Shown in pieces: positions 42,406 to 50,719 of a stretch of DNA of 64,000 nt. A program made the translations under genes and the position numbers. Origin of the DNA: Citrobacter rodentium NBRC 105723 = DSM 16636 (GTDB lineage Bacteria > Pseudomonadota > Gammaproteobacteria > Enterobacterales > Enterobacteriaceae); contig NZ_CP082833.1 of the NCBI RefSeq assembly GCF_021278985.1, positions 1,736,001 through 1,800,000 on the forward strand, written 5' to 3'. The first letter of the stretch is position 1. Each line of letters starts with the position of its first letter. Under the pieces are notes generated by a model. That model did not search any database. It was not told the DNA's origin and saw only the letters and a program-made list of their open reading frames with translations.

Positions 42406-42478
42406 GGTGGGGGGGCAACGGCTAACCCGTTCTGGGCGCACGTGCCCTACCCAACTTGCGCTGTTTGCCTGCATATCG

Positions 42479-42505
42479 AAAAGCTCCCGCCCGGGAGCTT
42501 TTTTA
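42479..42505 (+). terminator. Terminator, probably the original ssb terminator
   Basis: AAAAGCTCCCG/CGGGAGCTTTT stem followed by T run, 24 bases after the proposed intron end. The intron separates it from ssb. Confidence 0.8.
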
Positions 42506-42725
42506 TGGCATTCAGAAAGAAAATTCCTTAGCAGGCGTGTCAGTTTTGTCATCTCAGGTAAACTAATCTACATACTTTTCATTAAGTTACCAAAATTGCT
42601 CGCGATCACAATCATCCTCGTTCAGTCAGCTATCCTCGGGTGGCAATCTTCAAAACGACCAGTGAACCTTGCCAGGCGTTTCATGGAATTACAGATAGCC
42701 TGTCAGTGAACATAAGGAAATTATG

Positions 42726-43157
42726 ATGAACAAAGTGATTTTGATGCCCGTTGATATTCTGGCGATGGACCTTTCCGATAAAGCGATTGCCTGGGCCGAT
42801 CGGCTGCTCGACAAAGAGGAGGGCGTGCTGCACCTCCTGCATGTTTTTCCTAAGCTGCACACCTCTGCGATTCGCGGTTTTGCTTCGGATATCAAAAAAT
42901 ACGAAGAGTATATGGCTAACGATGCGCGGGAAAAGTTGCTGGCGCTGGCGAGAAAGTTTAAAACCCCCCTTGAGCGGATTCACTTCGAGGTGCGCTACGG
43001 CAATATCCGTGATGAAGTGAACAGCGCGGTGGCTGCGCTGAATGCGGACGCCATTATTATCGGCTCCCGTAAGCCGGGAATAAGCACTCACTTACTCGGC
43101 TCGGCGGCCGCCAATATATTGCGCTACTCGAAGATTCCGGTGCTGGTTGTACGTTAA
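42726..43157 (+). CDS. Universal stress protein, UspF/UspG-like
   Basis: 143 residues from ATG 42726 (a preceding ATG at 42723 is also in frame). Begins NKVILMPVDILAMDLSDKAI; the ATP-binding motif is IIIGSRKPGISTHLLGSAAA and the end is SKIPVLVVR. Stress-survival nucleotide-binding protein. I do not recall this gene next to ssb in E. coli, so it may belong to a lineage-specific stretch. Confidence 0.9.
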   Translation: MNKVILMPVDILAMDLSDKAIAWADRLLDKEEGVLHLLHVFPKLHTSAIRGFASDIKKYEEYMANDAREKLLALARKFKTPLERIHFEVRYGNIRDEVNSAVAALNADAIIIGSRKPGISTHLLGSAAANILRYSKIPVLVVR

Positions 43158-43167
43158 GTCGCAAACC

Positions 43168-43252
43168 CAGGCCTGATGGCGCGGCGCTTATCAGGCATGG
43201 GAAAGGGTACCGTCTGTAGGCCGGATAAGGCATTTCGCCGCCATCCGGCAAA
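43168..43252. repeat. REP-type palindromes
   Basis: GCCTGATGGCGCGGCGCTTA followed by TCAGGC, and GTAGGCCGGATAAGGCATTT with GCCGCCATCCGGC: standard Enterobacteriaceae REP units between the stress protein gene and the IS4-family element. Confidence 0.8.
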
Positions 43253-43277
43253 AAGCCTCCGAAGCGGATAACACCGT

Positions 43278-44595
43278 TCACTTAAGATGTTTTGAGTGAA
43301 CGGGATACTGGGTTTTTGAGATTCTGACGGTCCTCTTTTTGGGCCGTTTTCTCTTTTCTGGCAGGATAAATTGCTTCACATTCTCCCGCATTTTCTTTAG
43401 CTTCGTTGGGATCGTCCCCGGTTTACCCAGTGAGCACCAGACAAGTTCATCCTGGATTAGTCTCATCGCCATCACGAAGCTTATCCGCAGCGGCGGCACT
43501 TTTGCTTCCCGTGCTATCTGACTCATCTCCATCCGTATCAGATTATAGGCCGTCAGCAGGCCCCATATTTCCTGGTAAATCCCGCTCACTTTCTGACTGC
43601 GCAACAGCGTGGCTGTGCTCAGCTGGAACTGTTTCAGTTCTCCATAACCATTTTCTATGCTCCATCGTTCCTGATATACATAACGCAGCGCCTCTGCCGG
43701 ATACTGCCCCGGCTCTGTCAGAGAGGTGATAAAACCTTTGTAATCGCCTGATTCATCTTCATATTCTATTAGCCGGGCCTGCCAGTTTTCTGGCAGCGAA
43801 CTGTCCTGTTTGCGGGCCTGCGGCGAGACCTGCATCTCCACCAGATGGTCTCCTCCGGCGAAGGTTTCAACTATGCGGTATTTTGTATTGCCCTTCAGGG
43901 GAACCAGCCAGTGCGCTTCCTGCTGCCTGCGCTGCCAGTTAATCAGTAACTCTGCAGACAGATAACATCGGTCAAACAGGGTCAGGCTCTTCGCCTGCGG
44001 CGATAACTGCTTCGCGTAACTGACCTCGCCGGAGTTTGCCGGGCCGAATTTTACGCCGTGAATCAATCTGCTGCGCAGTGACATCATGGCGCACAGCCTG
44101 ACCATCGGGTACTCGGTGTGTCTGTCCGGACGATGCTTTATGTACTCAAAATGCCCAGCAAGTTCGGGCGTATCGGGAGTACGAAAAAGCGTGCCATCAA
44201 CGGCAAACAGGCGCAGCCCGTGCCAGAGGTCATCCTTGTCTTCCTGCTGCGTCCAGTGGCTGGCCGTCAGGGTGAAGAGCTCCCGGAGCGGTTCATCACT
44301 GAGTCTCTGACGGGCCCGGGCAACAGAGCTGGCGGCGAGAGTCTCGCCTTCCTGTGAACTCAGGACGAGATCGAGTTTTGTCACAACGTCCGTGATGGAG
44401 CGGTCGCGATACAGGCCCATGCCCACAATCAGCCAGACCACGAGTTCTGCGGGGGAGCTTACGTTTACGGATACTGGCTTTATTGGTGGAATCAAGGACC
44501 TGAGAAATCCACTCAAGGAGAATGGCACGCTGAAAACAGGAAAGTGAAGCGGGTTCAGCCCAGGTCTGGGTATCGTCAAGCCAGGTCGAAAGCAT
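43278..44595 (-). pseudogene. IS4-family transposase with a frameshift
   Basis: Two frames together make one IS4-type transposase. The N-terminus MLSTWLDDTQTWAEPASLSC through ASIRKRKLP reads from ATG 44595; the rest, AELVVWLIVGMGLYRDRSIT to the end, is one frame away. The switch is at a run of five G at 44451-44455 (C5 on the coding strand), where four would restore the frame. DDE-type segments FAVDGTLFRTPDTPE, LFDRCYLSAE and YQERWSIENGYGELKQF are intact. Probably inactive unless it recodes. Confidence 0.8.
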
Positions 44596-44642
44596 AAAAA
44601 AGCCCCATCAGAAAATTGATGAGGCTATTGTCACCTACCCAC
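43278..44642 (-). mobile_element. IS4-family insertion sequence, right end abutting IS66
   Basis: Contains one transposase of the IS4/InsG type. A hairpin (GCCTCATCA...TGATGGGGC) upstream of the transposase start resembles IS elements' protection against outside transcription. I could not match terminal inverted repeats, so the boundaries are approximate and the right end may be lost at the IS66 junction. Confidence 0.7.
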
Positions 44643-44672
44643 GTAAGCGGCTCGCCAGAACCGTATTGATAT

Positions 44673-46244
44673 TTACTGAGAGCTCAGATCAACTTTCCAG
44701 GGCAACAGATCGCGTACCCGATTTGCCGGCCAGTCCTGGATATGCTCAATGACGTAACGCAGCCATTTTTCTGGCTCCACATTGTTCAGACGGCATGTGC
44801 CGATCAGCGAGTACAACACCGCCGCATGTTCGCCACCGCTGTCAGAACCCGCGAACAGCCAGTTTTTCCGGCCTACGGCCACTCCCCTTAAGGCGTTCTC
44901 TGCGATGTTGTTGTCGATTTCCACCCAGCCATTACTGCAGTACACGTTCAGGCTATCCCACTGTTTCAGCAGGTATGCGAACGCTTTTGCCGTATCCGAG
45001 TGACGCGACAGTGTTTTCATCTGAGTCTGTATCCAGTCATACAGTGACTGCATCAGTGACGCAGCTCTGGCTTTTCTTGCCGCCAGACGCTGTTCTGCTG
45101 AACATCCCCGGACTTCTGCTTCGATGGCATACAGTTCACCGATACGCTGCAGGGCTTCCGTGGTGATATCGGTTGGCGCTCTTGCATGCACATCGTGGAT
45201 TTTTCTCCGGGCATGGGCCATACACGCGGCTTCCGTTATTCTGCCGGATTCGTATAACGCCCGGTAGCCACCGTAAGCATCGGCCTGAAGCACTCCGCTG
45301 TAACCGGACAGGTGATTCTGTGGATGTATGCCTTTCCGGTCCGGGCTGTACGCGAACCAGACCGCCGGGGGCATCTGTGAACCGGCGTTACGGTCATCAC
45401 GGACGTAGACCCACAGCCGGGCTGTCCGGGTTTTACCGCTGCCCGGCTCCTGGACCGGGACGGGGATATCATCAGCATGGACTTTACCGGGCATCAGCAC
45501 ATACTGGCGCAGGACGTCATACAGCGGCTCCAGCAGTTCAGCAACAGCACCTGTCCAGCGCCCCAGTGTGGCACGGCTCAGCTCCACTCCCTGACGACGG
45601 TATATTTCTGACTGGCGGTATAACGGCAGATGGTCTGCATATTTCCCGGTGACAACATGGGCCAGAAGCCCCGCTCCGGCATAACTGCGTGCAATGGGTT
45701 TTGAAGGTACTGGTGCCTGCACGATATGGTCGCACCGGCAACAGGCCAGTTTCGGACGTTGTGTTTCGATAACCTTAAAGGCGCTGCTGATAAGCTCCAG
45801 TTGCTCTGACACATCACATCCCAGAGAACTGAGTTCACCACCACAGGCAGGACAGCATTCCTCTTCCGGCCGGATAACCCGGGTTTCACGGGGAAGTGAG
45901 GCCGGTAACGGTTTACGGGCTGAAGACTGGCGCAGGGCGGATGGCAGTGCCGGGTCATATTGCTCACCCAGCGTTTCAGCCATTTCTTCCTGAAGTGCGC
46001 TGATTCTCTCCTGTGCATCCTGTATCTGCCGTTCGGTTTTTGCGCGAAGTTTTTCTGAGCTTTTACCGAACTGCATACGTTGCAGTTTCGCAACCAGCGC
46101 CTTCAGCCGGTTGATTTCGGAAGCATAAGCCGCCACCCGCTGTGAGAGCAGGCGGTTGTATTCGGCCATCTGGCGGATGGTGTCCTGTTGCGTCTGCAAC
46201 AGTGCCCGCAGGCGGGCGTTCTCATGAGCAAGTGAGGTGTCCAT
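44673..46244 (-). CDS. tnpC: IS66 transposase TnpC
   Basis: 523 residues. N-terminal leucine-rich coiled coil (AYASEINRLKALVAKLQRMQ), zinc-binding segment EECCPACGGELSSLG, DDE domain with HADDIPVPVQEPGSGKT, DAYGGYRALYESG and the terminal NNIAENALRGVAVGRKNWLF. Full length. Confidence 0.95.
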   Translation of the reverse strand: MDTSLAHENARLRALLQTQQDTIRQMAEYNRLLSQRVAAYASEINRLKALVAKLQRMQFGKSSEKLRAKTERQIQDAQERISALQEEMAETLGEQYDPALPSALRQSSARKPLPASLPRETRVIRPEEECCPACGGELSSLGCDVSEQLELISSAFKVIETQRPKLACCRCDHIVQAPVPSKPIARSYAGAGLLAHVVTGKYADHLPLYRQSEIYRRQGVELSRATLGRWTGAVAELLEPLYDVLRQYVLMPGKVHADDIPVPVQEPGSGKTRTARLWVYVRDDRNAGSQMPPAVWFAYSPDRKGIHPQNHLSGYSGVLQADAYGGYRALYESGRITEAACMAHARRKIHDVHARAPTDITTEALQRIGELYAIEAEVRGCSAEQRLAARKARAASLMQSLYDWIQTQMKTLSRHSDTAKAFAYLLKQWDSLNVYCSNGWVEIDNNIAENALRGVAVGRKNWLFAGSDSGGEHAAVLYSLIGTCRLNNVEPEKWLRYVIEHIQDWPANRVRDLLPWKVDLSSQ

Positions 46245-46263
46245 ATCCTCACTTTACAACGGG

Positions 46264-46611
46264 TTATATGCGGATTCCAGCGCGTTCCGTTCGTTTCGGG
46301 TGCTTCCAGTTGATACCTTCAAGAAGCATGGATAACTGAGCCGGAGTAAGGTGCACCTTGCCGTCACGGGTGACTGGCCAGATGAAGCGGCCCCGCTCCA
46401 GGCGTTTGGTGAAGAGGCACAGTCCGTCACTGTCAGCCCACAACACTTTTATCTGGTCACCCCGGCGTCCGCGGAAGATGAACAGGTGTCCGGAGAACGG
46501 GTCATCCTTCAGGACGTTCTGAACTTTTGATGCCAGGCCGTTAAAGCCATTTCGCATATCGGTGATACCTGCAACCAGCCAGATACGCGAACCTGCAGGG
46601 AGAGATATCAT
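46264..46611 (-). CDS. tnpB: IS66 accessory protein TnpB
   Basis: 115 residues, IS66 Orf2 family: RIWLVAGITDMRNGFNGLAS and PFSGHLFIFRGRRGDQIKVL are diagnostic. Required for IS66 transposition; exact role unclear. Starts one base before the tnpA stop. Confidence 0.95.
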   Translation of the reverse strand: MISLPAGSRIWLVAGITDMRNGFNGLASKVQNVLKDDPFSGHLFIFRGRRGDQIKVLWADSDGLCLFTKRLERGRFIWPVTRDGKVHLTPAQLSMLLEGINWKHPKRTERAGIRI

Positions 46612-47288
46612 CAGTGGCTGCTCCCTTTTATTTCGCGGATAAGTGTCTGTAATAACGCCGGCGTCAGTTTACCTTTAAGCCTGAGAGTTCCGGCCGGCAG
46701 AACCAGCTCACAACACAGACTGTCGGACGGTGTATTTATCTGCTCTGGTTCCTGTGCGGGGGCCGGGATTTTATTATCCGGCTCCGGCGTTAACGTCACG
46801 GGAAGCAGTGCCGGCATATTTTTTCCGGAAGGCAGCAGGCCACCTTTCCGGTATTGATGGCGCCAGTTGAAGAGCAGGTTATCGTTGATTCCGTTTTCCC
46901 GGGCGATCTGCGCCACACAGGCTCCGGGCTGCAGTGACTGCTCCACTAAGGCGATTTTAAACTCATAAGGGAAGTTGGGCCGCCGGGGACGTTTTTTTAC
47001 CACGGGGGTTTCGGATATAACGGTGCTTTCAGGACGTACGACTGGTACCGTGGAAAATTGTCCGTAAAGGCAGGCATCAAGTTCCTGCTCCGACATGCCT
47101 GCGGGCAAAGGCCACGAAAGGCCAGCTCTCCGAAAGCGCACGAACATACTACAAACTGTTGATTTTGGTACACCCAGGCGACGTCCGGCCACAACCCGAG
47201 GTAAATGTTCTTCGAAGTGAAGGCGTAAAGCTTCAGTAATCCAGGTCCGGTATTCCATACGATAGTGTCCACTAAAAATGATGGACAT
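46611..47288 (-). CDS. tnpA: IS66 accessory protein TnpA
   Basis: 225 residues, or 215 from the internal Met (MEYRTWITEALRLHFEEH). Two helix-turn-helix-like parts: RRLGVPKSTVCSMFVRF and ARENGINDNLLFNWRHQYRK. IS66 Orf1/IS3-TnpA-like DNA-binding protein. Confidence 0.92.
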   Translation of the reverse strand: MSIIFSGHYRMEYRTWITEALRLHFEEHLPRVVAGRRLGVPKSTVCSMFVRFRRAGLSWPLPAGMSEQELDACLYGQFSTVPVVRPESTVISETPVVKKRPRRPNFPYEFKIALVEQSLQPGACVAQIARENGINDNLLFNWRHQYRKGGLLPSGKNMPALLPVTLTPEPDNKIPAPAQEPEQINTPSDSLCCELVLPAGTLRLKGKLTPALLQTLIREIKGSSH

Positions 47289-47341
47289 TATTTTTGTGGA
47301 GCCGGAGGAAACAGACCAGACGGTTTAAATGAGACGCTTAC

Positions 47342-47726
47342 AGTGCTTTATGTAATCCTGTATTTTCGCCGTATTTTTACCTACCGTATCGACGTAGTAC
47401 CCTCTGCACCAGAACTCCCTGTTCCTGTATTTAAATTTCAAATCCCCAAACTGCTCGTAAAGCATCAGACTACGTTTCCCTTTCAGATATCCCATAAAGC
47501 CGGATACGCTCATTTTGGGCGGGATTTCAACAAGCATATGGATATGATCTGCGCAGCATTCAGCTTCCAGAATCCGTACGTTTTTCCATTCACACAGCTT
47601 TCTCAAAATACTGCCTATTGCTCTACGCTTCTCGCCATAGAACGCCTGTCTTCGGTATTTTGGCGCAAAAACTATGTGATATTTACAGTTCCATCGGGTG
47701 TGCGCTAAGCTCTTTTCGTCCCTCAT
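47342..47726 (-). pseudogene. tnpA: IS200 transposase TnpA, C-terminus missing
   Basis: From ATG 47726 (MRDEKSLAHTRWNCKYHIVF) the protein is standard to IQDYIKH, then continues into IS66 DNA (CKRLI) and stops. The HUH motif HIHMLVEIPP and the catalytic Tyr region (REFWCRGYYVDTVG) remain; the final helix is lost. About 128 of roughly 152 residues are left. Confidence 0.9.
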
Positions 47727-47866
47727 TGGGACCCCCTTTTGATTTCTTGTTTGACACTTGCAGTTGCCAGACCGCAAGGTGTTTTAACAAATCAAAAGGG
47801 GTTTTAATAACTGGCCCAAAGCTGAAAGCTTTACTGAACCCCCAGCCTAGCTGGGGGTTTTCTATA
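47342..47866 (-). mobile_element. IS200 remnant, right part lost at IS66
   Basis: The left end, with its AACCCCCAGC/GCTGGGGGTT hairpin at 47837-47859, and most of tnpA are present. The right end and the last about 30 codons of tnpA are replaced by IS66. IS200 elements use TnpA Y1 transposase and imperfect hairpins instead of inverted repeats; a regulatory antisense RNA is known in this class and would be encoded on plus near 47700. Confidence 0.88.
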
Positions 47867-47869
47867 GAC

Positions 47870-47901
47870 AAAAAAGGCTTAGATAATCTCTTATCTAAGC
47901 C
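47870..47901 (-). terminator. Terminator of the tRNA-Ile gene
   Basis: GGCTTAGATAA/TTATCTAAGCC, 11-bp perfect stem, with six A on the left that give a U-tract for the leftward tRNA transcript. Confidence 0.85.
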
Positions 47902-47912
47902 CTTGATATATC

Positions 47913-47988
47913 TGGTGGCCCCTGCTGGACTTGAACCAGCGACCAAGCGATTATGAGTCGCCTGCTCTAACCACTGAGCTAAGGGGCC
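47913..47988 (-). tRNA. ileX: tRNA-Ile with CAU anticodon
   Basis: 76 nt, encoded CCA end. Anticodon loop ACTCATAAT, T arm GGTTCAAGTCC, acceptor GGCCCCT pairing with AGGGGCC. A CAT anticodon in this sequence context next to mug is the E. coli ileX tRNA, whose C34 is changed to lysidine to read AUA. Confidence 0.95.
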
Positions 47989-48113
47989 GTGGCGGTGAAT
48001 TATAAAGTAACTCCGTCCTGCAATCCAGCCATAACCGCACGTGTGCTGATTTATTAAACAACGTATTTTCAATCCGTTATACTTTTATCATGATGTATTG
48101 TTCTGGAGAAATC

Positions 48114-48620
48114 ATGGTGAAGGATATTTTAGCGCCCGGACTGCGGGTAGTGTTCTGTGGTATCAATCCGGGGCTCTCTTCGGCGGGAACGGGGTATCCG
48201 TTTGCACATCCGGGGAATCGTTTCTGGAAGGTTATTCATCAGGCCGGGTTTACCGACCGTCAGCTGAAGCCGGAGGAGGCTGAACAGCTACTGGATTTTC
48301 GCTGCGGCGTCACCAGACTGGTCGACAGGCCGACGGTGCAGGCCAATGAGGTCACGCGCAAAGAGCTGCATGACGGCGGGCGCAACCTGATAGCCAAAAT
48401 AGAAGATTATCAGCCGCAGGCGCTGGCCATTCTGGGCAAGCAGGCATTTGAGCAGGGCTTCAGCCAGCGTGGTGCGCAGTGGGGCAAGCAGAGCATCACC
48501 ATTGGCGCGACGGAGGTCTGGGTGCTGCCCAATACCAGCGGCCTGAGCCGCATTACGCTGGATAAACTGGTTGAAGCGTACCGGGAGCTGGATGAGGCGC
48601 TGATTACGCGCGGGTTATAG
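48114..48620 (+). CDS. mug: G/U mismatch-specific uracil-DNA glycosylase
   Basis: 168 residues from ATG 48114. First motif VFCGINPGLSSAGTG; second motif here LPNTSGLSR where E. coli has NPSGLS, a Pro to Thr change. Removes U and ethenocytosine from mispairs. Located between ileX and rpoD as in E. coli. Confidence 0.95.
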   Translation: MVKDILAPGLRVVFCGINPGLSSAGTGYPFAHPGNRFWKVIHQAGFTDRQLKPEEAEQLLDFRCGVTRLVDRPTVQANEVTRKELHDGGRNLIAKIEDYQPQALAILGKQAFEQGFSQRGAQWGKQSITIGATEVWVLPNTSGLSRITLDKLVEAYRELDEALITRGL

Positions 48621-48677
48621 AAAATGTAATGGCGATGGCCCTGACTTAACAGACCGGGTTTGCGCCGCAGAGATAAA

Positions 48678-48706
48678 AAAACGCCACCTGGAAGGTGGCG
48701 TTTTAG
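48678..48706. terminator. Bidirectional terminator of mug and rpoD
   Basis: ACGCCACCTGGAAGGTGGCG forms a stem flanked by A and T runs, 19 bases after the rpoD stop. Confidence 0.85.
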
Positions 48707-48724
48707 CAGGCTTATGCGACGAGA

Positions 48725-50569
48725 TTAATCGTCGAGGAAGCTACGCAGCACTTCAGAACGGCTCGGGTGGCGCAGCTTGCGCAGCGCTTTCGCTTCGATC
48801 TGACGGATACGTTCGCGGGTAACGTCGAATTGTTTACCCACCTCTTCCAGCGTGTGGTCGGTGTTCATATCGATACCAAAACGCATACGCAGGACTTTCG
48901 CTTCACGGGCAGTCAGGCCCGCCAGTACGTCATGAGTGGCGGCGCGCAGACTCTCCGTGGTCGCTGAATCCAGCGGCAGCTCGAGGGTGGTATCCTCGAT
49001 AAAATCACCCAGATGCGAATCTTCATCATCGCCGATCGGTGTTTCCATAGAGATCGGCTCTTTCGCGATCTTCAGCACCTTACGGATCTTATCTTCCGGC
49101 ATCAGCATCCGCTCGGCCAGCTCTTCCGGCGTCGGCTCGCGGCCCATCTCCTGCAGCATCTGGCGGGAGATACGATTGAGCTTGTTGATGGTCTCAATCA
49201 TATGCACCGGAATACGGATGGTGCGCGCCTGATCCGCGATAGAGCGGGTAATCGCCTGACGGATCCACCAGGTTGCATAGGTGGAGAACTTGTAACCGCG
49301 ACGGTATTCAAACTTATCTACCGCTTTCATCAGACCGATGTTGCCTTCCTGAATCAGATCGAGGAACTGCAGGCCACGGTTGGTGTACTTTTTGGCGATC
49401 GAGATAACCAGACGCAGGTTCGCTTCAACCATCTCTTTTTTCGCACGACGCGCTTTCGCTTCGCCGATAGACATACGACGGTTGATATCTTTTACCTGCT
49501 CAATGGTCAGCCCGGTCTCTTCTTCAATCTGATGCAGTTTCTGCAGACCGCGATGGACTTCATCCGCCACGTCGTGCAGTTTCTCAGACCACGGTTTGTT
49601 CATCGCGATAGCCGCGTTGAACCAGGTTTCGCTGGTTTCGTTGCCGGTGAAGAGGGTGATGAAATTCTTCTTCGGCATTTTGCACTGCTCAACGCAGAGC
49701 TTCATGATCAGACGTTCCTGCGTACGCACGCGGTCCATCATCACGCGCATACTGTTCACGAGGTAGTCGAACTGCTTCGGCACTAGGCGGAACTGCTTGA
49801 ACACTTCGGAAAGCTTGAGGATCTCTGCCTGCGCATCCGCGTGGCTACGACCTTTCGCTTTGATGGTGTCACGCGTCACTTCATACTGCGTGCGCAGCTC
49901 GGCGAATTTCTCACGCGCCAGCTCAGGGTCGATGCTGTTGTCGTCGTCCGCGCTATCGTCGTCTTCTTCTTCGTCTTCATCCTCATCGTCGTCCAGATCT
50001 TCCTGCGACAGTTCAGAGCCGACGTGCGTGGCGGTAGGCGCCAGATCTTCTTCCGCGTTCGGATCGACGAAACCGGTGATCAGATCGGACAGACGCGCTT
50101 CTTCAGCTTCAACGCGATCGTACTGCTCCAGCAGATAAGTAATGGCTTCCGGGTACTCGGCAACCGAGCACTGAACCTGATTGATCCCGTCTTCGATGCG
50201 TTTTGCGATGTCAATTTCACCTTCGCGGGTCAACAGTTCAACGGTGCCCATTTCGCGCATATACATACGCACCGGGTCGGTGGTACGACCGATTTCGGAC
50301 TCTACGCTGGAGAGAACTTGCGCTGCCGCTTCTTCTGCGTCTTCATCGGTACTGGTGGTGTTTTCAGCAAGCAGCAGATCATCGGCATCCGGCGCTTCTT
50401 CCATCACCTGAATACCCATGTCGTTGATCATTTGGATGATATCTTCAATTTGATCGGAATCGACGATATCTTCCGGCAGATGGTCATTGACCTCGGCATA
50501 GGTCAGATAGCCTTGCTCCTTACCACGGGTGACAAGAAGCTTCAGCTGTGACTGCGGGTTTTGCTCCAT
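48725..50569 (-). CDS. rpoD: RNA polymerase sigma-70
   Basis: 614 residues. Region 1.1 at the start, an acidic insert (DDDEDEDEEEDDDSADDDNS), region 2 with YKFSTYATWWIRQAITRSIA, region 4 helix-turn-helix LEEVGKQFDVTRERIRQIEA. Third gene of the rpsU-dnaG-rpoD macromolecular synthesis operon. Confidence 0.98.
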   Translation of the reverse strand: MEQNPQSQLKLLVTRGKEQGYLTYAEVNDHLPEDIVDSDQIEDIIQMINDMGIQVMEEAPDADDLLLAENTTSTDEDAEEAAAQVLSSVESEIGRTTDPVRMYMREMGTVELLTREGEIDIAKRIEDGINQVQCSVAEYPEAITYLLEQYDRVEAEEARLSDLITGFVDPNAEEDLAPTATHVGSELSQEDLDDDEDEDEEEDDDSADDDNSIDPELAREKFAELRTQYEVTRDTIKAKGRSHADAQAEILKLSEVFKQFRLVPKQFDYLVNSMRVMMDRVRTQERLIMKLCVEQCKMPKKNFITLFTGNETSETWFNAAIAMNKPWSEKLHDVADEVHRGLQKLHQIEEETGLTIEQVKDINRRMSIGEAKARRAKKEMVEANLRLVISIAKKYTNRGLQFLDLIQEGNIGLMKAVDKFEYRRGYKFSTYATWWIRQAITRSIADQARTIRIPVHMIETINKLNRISRQMLQEMGREPTPEELAERMLMPEDKIRKVLKIAKEPISMETPIGDDEDSHLGDFIEDTTLELPLDSATTESLRAATHDVLAGLTAREAKVLRMRFGIDMNTDHTLEEVGKQFDVTRERIRQIEAKALRKLRHPSRSEVLRSFLDD

Positions 50570-50719
50570 AAGACGGTATCCACACTTAATTCGTTTGATT
50601 GGTGTCAGCCAGCGTTGCCGCCAACATTTAAAGCGAGGGCGTACTTATATTGTTGCCGCTGCCTCTCAGTGCGGCTGTCGGGATCTTCCCGAACGATATT
50701 CGGCAATTAAGCCTTCTGT

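Larger units (their letters stand above)
39868..42455 (+). mobile_element. Group II intron (about 2.6 kb) inserted after ssb
   Basis: Supported by a full reverse transcriptase with HNH domain, a canonical 34-nt domain V just past it (42372-42405), and a GTGCG start directly after the ssb TGA. The 600-nt leader before the ORF has the size of domains I-III. The 3' boundary (about CTACCCAAC, 42455) is a best guess; joining the flanks gives TGA-TTGCGCTG followed by a terminator, a plausible intact ssb 3' end. Length and ORF type fit the chloroplast-like bacterial class. Confidence 0.85.
44643..47341 (-). mobile_element. IS66-family element, complete, resembling ISCro1
   Basis: 2699 bp. Ends begin GTAAGCGGCTCGCCAGAACC (left) and, on the other strand, GTAAGCGTCTCATTTAAACC (right), imperfect inverted repeats of IS66 type. 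Three genes tnpA-tnpB-tnpC read leftward. Flanking octamers differ (CTACCCAC left, AGTGCTTT right), so there is no 8-bp target duplication. The right flank is the middle of an IS200 transposase whose remainder is not at the left flank. Confidence 0.92.

Noticed and set aside
44456..44579. Start of the IS4-family transposase at 44579
   Set aside because: Its first about 40 residues do not resemble IS4 proteins, whereas the alternate frame from 44595 does; a frameshift explains both.
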